Below, one piece after another: positions 9,764 to 16,099 of a stretch of DNA of 64,000 bases. Source of the DNA: UBA2882 sp964619485. Lineage in GTDB: Bacteria; Bacillota; Clostridia; Lachnospirales; Lachnospiraceae. The stretch lies in the NCBI GenBank assembly GCA_964619485.1, contig CAZUCI010000004.1, forward strand, positions 8,462-72,461, given 5' to 3'. Position 1 is the first letter of the stretch, and the number at the start of each line of letters is the position of its first letter. The notes below the pieces were generated by a model. The model saw only the letters and a program-made list of their open reading frames with translations, was not told the DNA's origin and did no database searches. The position numbers were made by a program, and so were the translations under genes.

Positions 9764-9792
9764 TTGATAATTTCCGTAAATAATTATATGAT
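9764..9792 (+). promoter_or_regulatory. Probable sigma-A promoter of ftsZ
   Basis: TTGATA (9764-9769) and TATGAT (9787-9792) are separated by 17 bases. Just upstream lies a direct repeat of GAAAACTGTAA (from about 9725). This gives ftsZ a promoter separate from the upstream cluster and explains why an apparent open frame beginning at TTG 9764 should not be used as the ftsZ start. Confidence 0.6.
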
Positions 9793-9835
9793 AAAGTATA
9801 TGGATTTTAGAGGAAGTGTGAAGGAGGAGCTACTC

Positions 9836-11029
9836 TTGCTAGAAATTAAGTCAAATGATGCAGAAACTGCAGCAAAGATCATCGTAGTAGGTGTTGGTGG
9901 TGCAGGAAATAATGCTGTTAATAGAATGATTGAAGAAAATATCAGTGGAGTTGGATTCATTGGTGTAAATACAGATAAACAGGCTTTACAGTTGTGTAAG
10001 GCTCCAAAATTATTACAGATTGGTGAGAAATTAACCAAAGGACTCGGTGCCGGTGCAAAGCCTGAAATTGGTGAAAAGGCAGCAGAGGAGAGTATTGAAG
10101 AGGTTACCAGTGCATTAAAGGGCGCTGATATGGTATTTGTTACATGTGGAATGGGTGGTGGAACCGGTACAGGAGCGGCACCCGTTGTTGCTAAAATTGC
10201 AAAAGATATGGGAATCCTGACAGTAGGAGTTGTAACCAAGCCTTTCAAATTTGAGGCCCGCACCCGTATGGAAAATGCACTTGGTGGAATTGAGAGATTA
10301 AGAGAAAATGTTGATACACTGATCGTTATCCCTAATGATAAGCTGCTGGAAATTGTTGACCGTCGTACCACATTGCCTGATGCGTTGAAAAAGGCAGATG
10401 AGGTGCTGCAGCAGGCAGTTCAGGGAATTACCGATTTAATTAATGTTCCTGCAGTTATCAATCTGGACTTTGCCGATGTTCAGACTGTTATGAAGGACAA
10501 GGGTATCGCCCATATTGGTATCGGTTTTGGTAAAGGCGATGAGAAGGCAAACGACGCAGTCAAGATGGCAGTTGGATCTCCTTTGCTGGAGACAACAATT
10601 ACAGGTGCAACAGATGTTATCATCAACGTATCCGGTGATATCGCTCTTGCTGATGCATCAGATGCGGTTGGATATGTTCAGGATATGGTAGGAGAGAATG
10701 TAAACATTATCTTTGGTGCCATGTATGATGAGACTATGACGGATTCCTGTAATGTAACAGTTATTGCTACTGGAATAGAGCAGGCGTCTACGGTTGGTGC
10801 AACCGTTATGAATAAACTCAATGGTAGCTTTTTACATACGCAGACAGCTGCAAACAGACCAAAGGGTGTAGCTGTACCTAAATTTGATTCAGCTACAACT
10901 GGGACAGGCCCTATTCCTTCCGTTACACCGATTAAGCCGGTAGGTGGAATGCCAAGACCTGAAGCGGTAAGAAGCAATGTGGAAGCACAGTCCTTGAAAA
11001 TTCCGGATTTCTTACAGAGAAATAAATAG
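9836..11029 (+). CDS. ftsZ: Cell division GTPase FtsZ
   Basis: Tubulin-like GTPase that polymerises into the cytokinetic ring. Domains in order: N-terminal nucleotide-binding domain with VVGVGGAGNNAVNRM and the tubulin signature GGGTGTGAAPV, the C-terminal GTPase-activating domain, a variable linker, and the conserved C-terminal peptide IPDFLQRNK that binds FtsA/SepF-type anchors. The chosen start is TTG 9836, six bases after a strong GGAGGAG (9823-9829), giving 397 residues, the usual length. A longer frame reaching TTG 9764 would begin inside the promoter. It is followed by an intrinsic terminator, so it forms its own transcription unit. Confidence 0.97.
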   Translation: MLEIKSNDAETAAKIIVVGVGGAGNNAVNRMIEENISGVGFIGVNTDKQALQLCKAPKLLQIGEKLTKGLGAGAKPEIGEKAAEESIEEVTSALKGADMVFVTCGMGGGTGTGAAPVVAKIAKDMGILTVGVVTKPFKFEARTRMENALGGIERLRENVDTLIVIPNDKLLEIVDRRTTLPDALKKADEVLQQAVQGITDLINVPAVINLDFADVQTVMKDKGIAHIGIGFGKGDEKANDAVKMAVGSPLLETTITGATDVIINVSGDIALADASDAVGYVQDMVGENVNIIFGAMYDETMTDSCNVTVIATGIEQASTVGATVMNKLNGSFLHTQTAANRPKGVAVPKFDSATTGTGPIPSVTPIKPVGGMPRPEAVRSNVEAQSLKIPDFLQRNK

Positions 11030-11049
11030 TATATGACGATTTGAAGAAG

Positions 11050-11087
11050 AGCTCTTCTGTGGCGTTTGCCATGGAAGGGCTTTTTTT
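11050..11087 (+). terminator. Intrinsic terminator after ftsZ
   Basis: A 14-bp stem (AGCTCTTCTGTGGC with GCCATGGAAGGGCT, allowing G-T pairs) closes a GTTT loop and runs into seven T residues. It separates the division cluster from spoIIGA. Confidence 0.9.
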
Positions 11088-11118
11088 GTCATTTGATTTT
11101 ATGCCTGTATGACCTCAT

Positions 11119-11152
11119 TACGACAAAATACGCAGATGTAGACCGTTATAAT
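11119..11152 (+). promoter_or_regulatory. Candidate Spo0A-dependent promoter of spoIIGA
   Basis: A TATAAT at 11147-11152 lies 24 bases before the spoIIGA start. There is no good -35 hexamer at 17 bases, but TACGACAAA (11119-11127) resembles a reverse-oriented 0A box (consensus TTCGACAAA) about 20 bases upstream. That is the architecture known for the Bacillus spoIIG promoter, where Spo0A binds at an over-spaced -35. One mismatch and no experimental data keep confidence moderate. Confidence 0.45.
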
Positions 11153-11175
11153 GAGGACAGTAAGAGGAAAGCAGA

Positions 11176-11991
11176 ATGACCATTTATCTGGATGTCGTTT
11201 TTTTAGTAAATCTTTTATATGAGACAGCTATATTGTACATATGTCTGAAGGTGATGAAAATACCGGTTTCCTTTTGGCGTGTTACAGTGTCGTCTGCGGT
11301 GGGAAGTATCCTGTACTGTGGCTGCCTTCTGGCGGGAATGCCCTACGAGAAGCCGGCTTGTGGATTCCTGGCAAGCGTTTTTATTGCGACGGTAAGTACC
11401 ATGATCGCACTTGGGGCAGGCAAAATACATAAAAGTGGCGGAGTACTTCTGATGCACTATGGAGTTTCCTTTGCTGCAGCGGGTCTGCTGCAGCTTGTCA
11501 GGAGCGTATTTCCAGATGGTTACCTGGTGCTGACCGGAGCAGGCGCTGTTGTATTTATTGGAATGTTTTGCATTAAAATAAGACAGCTGCTGTTTCAGGA
11601 GCTGCTTTCACAGAAACGGTTTTATCATGTGAAAATTGTCTTAAATGGAAGAAGGACAGAGGGACGCGGATTGATGGATACGGGAAACGGTCTGTTTGAT
11701 CCTGTAAGCAGGGCACCTGTCATTTTGGTTAACAGCAGGATTGCCGCAGCACTTTTACAGGGGGAGGCAGTCAGCAGCCAGCGGGGATTCCGCCTGATTC
11801 CTTTTACGAGCATAGGAAAGAAGAGAGGAGTGTTGGAAGCGTTTTTGTCCGACTATATTGAACTGGAGACAGAGCAGACAGGAACAAAGGCCTTAGAGGT
11901 GATGCATTGTGAGAAGGTTTTATGTGCAGTGACTGACAGATTTGATGAAAATCAGCGCTACGATATTATTTTGCATCCGTCTTTGCTTTGA
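11176..11991 (+). CDS. spoIIGA: Sporulation sigma-E factor-processing peptidase SpoIIGA
   Basis: Membrane-embedded aspartic protease that converts pro-sigma-E to active sigma-E in the mother cell after a signal from the forespore. The N-terminal half has about five membrane helices (MTIYLDVVFLVNLLYETAILY at the start), and the C-terminal half carries the protease motif GLMDTGNGLFDPVS with the catalytic aspartate in DTGN. Length 271 residues is near that of other SpoIIGA proteins. ATG 11176 follows AGAGGAAAG. It sits immediately upstream of its substrate gene sigE, as in almost all endospore formers. Confidence 0.95.
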   Translation: MTIYLDVVFLVNLLYETAILYICLKVMKIPVSFWRVTVSSAVGSILYCGCLLAGMPYEKPACGFLASVFIATVSTMIALGAGKIHKSGGVLLMHYGVSFAAAGLLQLVRSVFPDGYLVLTGAGAVVFIGMFCIKIRQLLFQELLSQKRFYHVKIVLNGRRTEGRGLMDTGNGLFDPVSRAPVILVNSRIAAALLQGEAVSSQRGFRLIPFTSIGKKRGVLEAFLSDYIELETEQTGTKALEVMHCEKVLCAVTDRFDENQRYDIILHPSLL

Positions 11992-12028
11992 AATGGGCAG
12001 CACCCGAAAAAGGGGAAGAAAATAGTGA

Positions 12029-12066
12029 GGCATCAGGAGTTTGTCACAAGGGTGACACCTTATGCC
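12029..12066 (+). repeat. Two-tier hairpin leader element, copy upstream of sigE
   Basis: GGCATCAGG (12029-12037), five unpaired bases, GTCAC / AAGG loop / GTGAC inner hairpin (12043-12056), one A, then CCTTATGCC (12058-12066). The outer arms pair with a single mismatch at the sixth position. The same design is found before nrdD, nrdR and the ABC permease gene. It ends six bases before the AGGAG site that serves the sigE ATG at 12085. Confidence 0.75.
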
Positions 12067-12084
12067 GAATCAGGAGAGAATAGT

Positions 12085-12825
12085 ATGATATTAAAGATAG
12101 CAATACCGGGAATGTTTCGTATGAAATTTTTAAAAAAGAATGGAATGACCTCTCTGATGGATCAGGGAGAAATTCATTACATAGGAGGTACGGAGGTACT
12201 TCCGCCACCACTTTTGGATGAACAGGAAAATGAGATGATACAGGGACTTATGACGGAGGAGGCGGAGGATGCAAAGACGGTTTTGATTGAACATAATCTG
12301 CGGCTGGTAGTATATATAGCAAAAAAATTTGATAACACGGGAATTGGTGTGGAGGATTTAATTTCCATTGGGACAATTGGTCTTATTAAATCCATTAACA
12401 CATATAATCCAGGTAAGAATATAAAGCTTGCAACCTATGCATCCAGATGCATCGAGAATGAAATATTAATGTACCTTCGAAGAAATAATAAAACAAAGCT
12501 GGAGGTATCCATTGATGAGCCTTTAAACGTGGATTGGGATGGAAATGAACTTCTGTTATCCGATATTCTCGGAACGGATGAGGATATCATCTACCGGGAT
12601 ATCGAAAATGAGGTAGAGAGGAAGGTGTTAAAATCTGCAATCGGAAAATTATCAGACAGAGAAAAAACAATCATCAATCTGCGTTTTGGATTAAACAGAG
12701 AAGATGGGGAAGAAATGACCCAAAAGGAGGTGGCTGGTCTTCTGGGAATATCCCAATCCTACATTTCCCGTTTGGAAAAGAAAATTATGAAAAGACTGAA
12801 AAGGGAGATGAGTAAAGAAGTATAA
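12085..12825 (+). CDS. sigE: RNA polymerase sporulation sigma factor sigma-E
   Basis: Mother-cell sigma factor of early sporulation, made as an inactive precursor. Residues 1 to about 33 form the pro-sequence, ending near EIHYIGGTEVLPPPL, equivalent to the SpoIIGA cleavage region. Region 2 shows NLRLVVYIAKKFDNTGIGVEDLISIGTIGLIKSI and LATYASRCIENEILMYLRRNNK; region 4 ends with GISQSYISRLEKKIMKRL. The start ATG 12085 has AGGAG eight bases upstream. A GTG at 12025 is in frame, but that extension would run through the hairpin element at 12029-12066, so it is rejected. It lies downstream of spoIIGA and upstream of sigG, the standard order. Confidence 0.96.
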   Translation: MILKIAIPGMFRMKFLKKNGMTSLMDQGEIHYIGGTEVLPPPLLDEQENEMIQGLMTEEAEDAKTVLIEHNLRLVVYIAKKFDNTGIGVEDLISIGTIGLIKSINTYNPGKNIKLATYASRCIENEILMYLRRNNKTKLEVSIDEPLNVDWDGNELLLSDILGTDEDIIYRDIENEVERKVLKSAIGKLSDREKTIINLRFGLNREDGEEMTQKEVAGLLGISQSYISRLEKKIMKRLKREMSKEV

Positions 12826-12847
12826 ATGAACAGGATATGGCAATCCT
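12820..12847 (+). promoter_or_regulatory. Possible sigma-F type promoter for sigG
   Basis: GTATA (12820-12824) and GGCAATCCT (12839-12847) resemble the sigma-F -35 (GYWTA) and -10 (GGNNANAMT) elements, with one -10 mismatch and a 14-base spacer that is a little short. In Bacillus, sigG has its own sigma-F promoter in exactly this intergenic position. Weak on sequence alone. Confidence 0.3.
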
Positions 12848-12881
12848 AAGAAAAGATGTAAAAGGAGGGATTGTCATACCA

Positions 12882-13655
12882 ATGGGAAAAGTAGAAATAT
12901 GTGGAGTAAATACAGCAAAGCTTCCGATTCTGAAAAGTGCAGAAAAGGAGGCTTTGTTTTTGCGTATCATGGAGGGAGATCAGGAGGCAAGGGAGCAGTA
13001 TATAGAGGGGAATCTTCGACTGGTGCTGAGTGTGATTAAGCGCTTTTCCAACAGTAATGAGAATGTGGATGATCTGTTTCAGATTGGGTGCGTGGGACTG
13101 ATCAAGGCAATAGATAATTTTAACTCTGAGCTGGGGGTCAAATTTTCCACCTATGCAGTTCCGATGATTGTGGGAGAAATCCGCAGATTTCTGCGTGATA
13201 ACAACAGCATCCGTGTATCCAGAAGCCTCAAGGACATGGCGTATAAGGCAATTTATGCAAAGGAGTATATGACAAAAACCAACCTGAAGGAGCCATCTGT
13301 GGAGGAAATCGCCACAGAGATAGGTGTGGCGAAGGAAGATATTGTTTATGCTCTGGATGCCATTCAAAATCCCATGAGTCTTTATGAACCAATCTATACA
13401 GACGGCGGAGACACGCTCTATGTTATGGACCAGGTTTCTGATAAAAAGAACCGGGAAGAAAACTGGGTGGAGCATATTTCATTGTCTGAGGCTATGAAAA
13501 AACTCAATGAAAGAGAAAATGAGATTATCAGACTGCGCTTTTTTGAGGGGAAGACTCAGATGGAGGTATCAGAAACGATTGGGATTTCCCAGGCACAGGT
13601 TTCCAGGCTGGAAAAGAATGCACTTAAGATTATGCGCCAGTATCTGGTAAGCTGA
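12882..13655 (+). CDS. sigG: RNA polymerase sporulation sigma factor sigma-G
   Basis: Late forespore sigma factor. The protein of 257 residues begins MGKVEICGVNTAKLP, matching the conserved SigG N-terminus, then NLRLVLSVIKRF, VDDLFQIGCVGLIKAIDNF, FSTYAVPMIVGEIRRFLRDNNSIRVSRSLKD in region 2/3 and EPIYTDGGDTLYVMDQ plus region 4 GISQAQVSRLEKNALK. ATG 12882 is preferred; AAAGGAGGG is 12 bases upstream, slightly far. An upstream ATG at 12837 is in frame but gives a non-homologous extension. It is separated from sigE by 56 bases that may hold its own promoter. Confidence 0.95.
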   Translation: MGKVEICGVNTAKLPILKSAEKEALFLRIMEGDQEAREQYIEGNLRLVLSVIKRFSNSNENVDDLFQIGCVGLIKAIDNFNSELGVKFSTYAVPMIVGEIRRFLRDNNSIRVSRSLKDMAYKAIYAKEYMTKTNLKEPSVEEIATEIGVAKEDIVYALDAIQNPMSLYEPIYTDGGDTLYVMDQVSDKKNREENWVEHISLSEAMKKLNERENEIIRLRFFEGKTQMEVSETIGISQAQVSRLEKNALKIMRQYLVS

Positions 13656-13661
13656 ATGATT

Positions 13662-13722
13662 AAAAGCTGGTAGATAAAAAACTGGTAGATAAAAAGCTTG
13701 TTGATAAAAAACCGGTAGAAAA
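13662..13722. repeat. Imperfect short tandem repeats after sigG
   Basis: Three to four degenerate copies of a roughly 19-base unit built around CTGGTAGATAAAAA occupy the gap between sigG and the convergent purine gene. No coding capacity is seen. Confidence 0.6.
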
Positions 13723-13750
13723 AAGTCTCTGGCCCAATCAGACCAGAGAC
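13720..13750 (-). terminator. Intrinsic terminator of the purO-purH2 unit
   Basis: Read on the minus strand, GTCTCTGG and CCAGAGAC form an 8-bp stem around a ten-base loop, followed by a run of T. It lies about 50 bases past the end of the AICAR formyltransferase gene. On the plus strand there is no T run, so it mainly serves the minus-strand genes. Confidence 0.8.
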
Positions 13751-13798
13751 CAAACTCTTACATTGTGTTAGGGTTATGAAGCACTGCATTCATACGGA

Positions 13799-14977
13799 TT
13801 AGTGATGGAAAAGGCGGATACCGGTGAATGCCATTACCATGTTGTATTTATCTGCACATTCAATGACCAGATCATCACGTACGGAGCCGCCAGGCTGAGC
13901 AATGTAAGCGACACCGCTTTTATGAGCTCTTTCAATGTTGTCTGAGAATGGGAAAAATGCATCAGAGCCAAGCGTAACATTTTGATTTTTAGAGAGCCAT
14001 GCTTTCTTTTCCTCAACTGTAAAAACAGGAGGCTTTACCTTGAAGGTGTGTTCCCAGATGCCGTCGGCTAAAACGTCCATATACTCATCACCCATATATA
14101 CGTCAATGGCGTTATCGCGGTTCGCACGTCCAAGACCATCTACGAACTGGAGATTCATAACCTGAGGAGACTGACGTAAGAACCAGTTGTCTGCCTTTTG
14201 TCCGGCAAGTCTTGTACAGTGGATACGGGACTGCTGTCCTGCACCGATTCCGATGGCCTGTCCGTTTTTCACATAGCATACAGAATTGGACTGGGTGTAT
14301 TTTAAGGTGATCAGTGCAATTTTCATGTCAATCAGAGCATTGTCAGGAATTTCTTTATTTACAGTAACGATGTTGGAAAGCAGGTCTCCATTGATATCCA
14401 GTTCGTTTCGTCCCTGCTCAAAGGTAATACCATAAACCTGTTTGCGCTCCAGCTCGGCAGGCTGATAAGAGGGGTCAATCTGGATGACATTATAGTTTCC
14501 TTTTTTCTTTTCCTTCAGAATGGAAAGTGCTTCTTCGCTGAATCCAGGAGCAATTACGCCATCAGAAACTTCACGTTTGATTAATTTGGCGGTATCTGCA
14601 TCACATTCGTCGGAAAGCGCTATAAAATCTCCAAAGGAGGACATACGATCTGCACCGCGGGCTCTTGCATAGGCACAGGCTAAGGGAGAAAGCTCTCCCA
14701 GGTCATCTACCCAGTAAATCTTTGCGAGCGTGTCATCTAATGGCAGGCCTACAGCAGCTCCGGCAGGGGATACATGTTTGAAGGAGGTAGCAGCAGGAAG
14801 ACCGGTAGCTTCTTTTAATTCTTTTACCAGCTGCCATCCGTTAAAGGCATCTAAAAAGTTAATATATCCCGGTTTCCCGTTTAATACGGTAACAGGCAAA
14901 TCGGTTCCGTCTGCCATAAAAATGCGGGATGGTTTCTGGTTTGGGTTACATCCATATTTCAATTGAATCTCGTTCAT
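13799..14977 (-). CDS. Stand-alone phosphoribosylaminoimidazolecarboxamide (AICAR) formyltransferase
   Basis: Transfers a formyl group to AICAR, the ninth step of purine synthesis. The 392 residues cover only the formyltransferase half of classical bifunctional PurH: YGCNPNQKPSRIF at the N-terminus, LNGKPGYINFLDAFNGWQLVKEL, SFKHVSPAGAAVG with the Lys-His catalytic pair, SNSVCYVKNGQAIGIGAGQQSRIHCTRLAG, and SDAFFPFSDNIERA followed by QPGGSVRDD. The MGS-like IMP cyclohydrolase domain is absent. Start ATG at 14977 follows AAGGAG. It lies 24 bases after the cyclohydrolase gene, so the two consecutive reactions are encoded in one operon. Confidence 0.93.
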   Translation of the reverse strand: MNEIQLKYGCNPNQKPSRIFMADGTDLPVTVLNGKPGYINFLDAFNGWQLVKELKEATGLPAATSFKHVSPAGAAVGLPLDDTLAKIYWVDDLGELSPLACAYARARGADRMSSFGDFIALSDECDADTAKLIKREVSDGVIAPGFSEEALSILKEKKKGNYNVIQIDPSYQPAELERKQVYGITFEQGRNELDINGDLLSNIVTVNKEIPDNALIDMKIALITLKYTQSNSVCYVKNGQAIGIGAGQQSRIHCTRLAGQKADNWFLRQSPQVMNLQFVDGLGRANRDNAIDVYMGDEYMDVLADGIWEHTFKVKPPVFTVEEKKAWLSKNQNVTLGSDAFFPFSDNIERAHKSGVAYIAQPGGSVRDDLVIECADKYNMVMAFTGIRLFHH

Positions 14978-15001
14978 GAGTCAAACTCCTTTTCTGGTTG
15001 A

Positions 15002-15715
15002 TTACTGGTTTTTGTTGAGAATTTTTGTTTCGGTGTTTCCGGTGGCAATATCAATATATCTTACAAAGAGGGAAACTTTATTGTCTTCATTTAAGCTGTT
15101 CCAGAGCATATTGGTAAATGCGTCCATGTCATCGGGAATAGAGACAAGCTTTGGCTCACCTTCAAAGCTTGGAAGCGGATTGCCATCGTGCATGTAGGTG
15201 TGAATGAAATGTCCTTCTCCTGCCACAGGATTTTCGTAGGCAAAGGTGTAGCGGTTGCATGCGTCAGGGTTTCCGTTATTACTTTTTAAAATAGACATGG
15301 CATAGTTGTAGGTGCCGGATTCAATATGCATGATACCGGAAATACGAGGGGTGTAGTTTGGACCATCCGGCTCAAACTCACGGCTGCGCAGTGACTGTTC
15401 AAAGGACAACTGTTTGTCCATTCCATCATAGATGGTGTCGGTCTGATCACCGTTGGTAACGATTGTCTTGTTTCCAAGAACACGAACAGGAGCATAGATG
15501 ATCAGGCTTGGGTCCTCCAGCTTGGATGGGTCAAAGGCCTGTGTGCGGATTCCCTCACCGTCCTTTACGAAAACACGGTTACGGCTGTTTACGCTTCGTC
15601 CCATGATAAAGTAAGCAGTGACAGCCTTGGTTCCGTCGGCTGATTTGCCGATTACAATTCCTCGGCCTGGGTAGGCATTGCTTTTTAACTCATTTTCCAG
15701 TGATAACATTTCCAT
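15002..15715 (-). CDS. purO: IMP cyclohydrolase, PurO-like
   Basis: Closes the ring of FAICAR to give IMP, the last step of purine synthesis. The 237 residues resemble the archaeal PurO family rather than the MGS-fold domain of PurH: NAYPGRGIVIG near the start, FIMGRSVNSRNRVF, RVLGNKTIVTNGDQTDTIYDG, DGPNYTPRISGI. The start is ATG 15715, preceded by a strong AAGGAGG (minus strand of 15726-15732); an open frame reaching 15793 has no such signal. A minus-strand TTGAAA (15788-15793) with TATAAC (15767-15772) at a short 15-base spacing may be the promoter, back to back with that of nrdD. Confidence 0.9.
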   Translation of the reverse strand: MEMLSLENELKSNAYPGRGIVIGKSADGTKAVTAYFIMGRSVNSRNRVFVKDGEGIRTQAFDPSKLEDPSLIIYAPVRVLGNKTIVTNGDQTDTIYDGMDKQLSFEQSLRSREFEPDGPNYTPRISGIMHIESGTYNYAMSILKSNNGNPDACNRYTFAYENPVAGEGHFIHTYMHDGNPLPSFEGEPKLVSIPDDMDAFTNMLWNSLNEDNKVSLFVRYIDIATGNTETKILNKNQ

Positions 15716-15825
15716 TTGTAAAGTTCCTCCTTGATTGTATGACTGTTTTTCGCAATCTATCAAAATGTTATACGAAGTAGCGATACATTTCAAGCATTTT
15801 TCTTAATTTTATTTTACTTTTCATC

Positions 15826-15854
15826 TTGCATTTATGTGGGGGGTGCAATATAAT
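15826..15854 (+). promoter_or_regulatory. Sigma-A promoter of nrdD
   Basis: TTGCAT (15826-15831), 17-base spacer, perfect TATAAT (15849-15854). The predicted transcript begins near 15861, giving an untranslated leader of about 240 bases before nrdD. The leader also contains a small GGCAT/ATGCC hairpin followed by T residues near 15938-15970 and the two-tier hairpin element. Confidence 0.75.
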
Positions 15855-15858
15855 TGAT

Positions 15859-15905
15859 ATACAACATGTGGTAGAGAAAACAGGGAAAAACACTAGATTT
15901 TGCAA
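15859..15905 (+). promoter_or_regulatory. Two NrdR-box-like sites over the nrdD transcription start
   Basis: Bases 15859-15874 and 15890-15905 each match the published 16-bp NrdR consensus (acaCwAtATaTwgtgt) at about 10-11 positions and start exactly 31 bases apart, the three-turn spacing typical of paired NrdR boxes. They sit immediately after the -10 element, where a bound repressor would block transcription. A gene for NrdR is present at 47793. Individual matches are modest; the spacing, position and gene identity give most of the support. Confidence 0.6.
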
Positions 15906-15993
15906 AAAAACCCTGTAAATACGTGACTTGCAGGCATGGGCATCCGATGAGAATGCCTATATTTTTTGAGAAATAGTCATTGGAAAGAAAGAT

Positions 15994-16078
15994 GGCATCA
16001 GGCCTCCGTCGCTAAAGCGACAAAAAGCATCAGGACTCCGTCGCTAAAGCGACACCTCATGCAAAAGGACCTCATGCC
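15994..16078 (+). repeat. Two-tier hairpin leader element, nested double copy upstream of nrdD
   Basis: Two 5' arms (GGCATCAGG at 15994, GCATCAGG at 16027), each followed by five bases and a GTCGC/TAAA/GCGAC inner hairpin, are followed by two 3' arms (CCTCATGC at 16055, CCTCATGCC at 16070). The arms can pair as nested stems. The element ends just before the GAGGGGCGG ribosome site of nrdD. Confidence 0.8.
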
Positions 16079-16099
16079 AAGAAGAGGGGCGGTTTATTC

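Noticed and set aside
9764..9835. 24-codon upstream extension of ftsZ
   Set aside because: It begins in the -35 element of the likely promoter; TTG 9836 has a strong ribosome site and yields the family length.
12025..12084. 20-codon upstream extension of sigE from GTG 12025
   Set aside because: It would translate the hairpin element; ATG 12085 has AGGAG and gives the normal pro-sequence.
15861..16099. Possible riboswitch in the nrdD leader
   Set aside because: Only short hairpins and the two-tier element are visible; no known aptamer core could be recognised.
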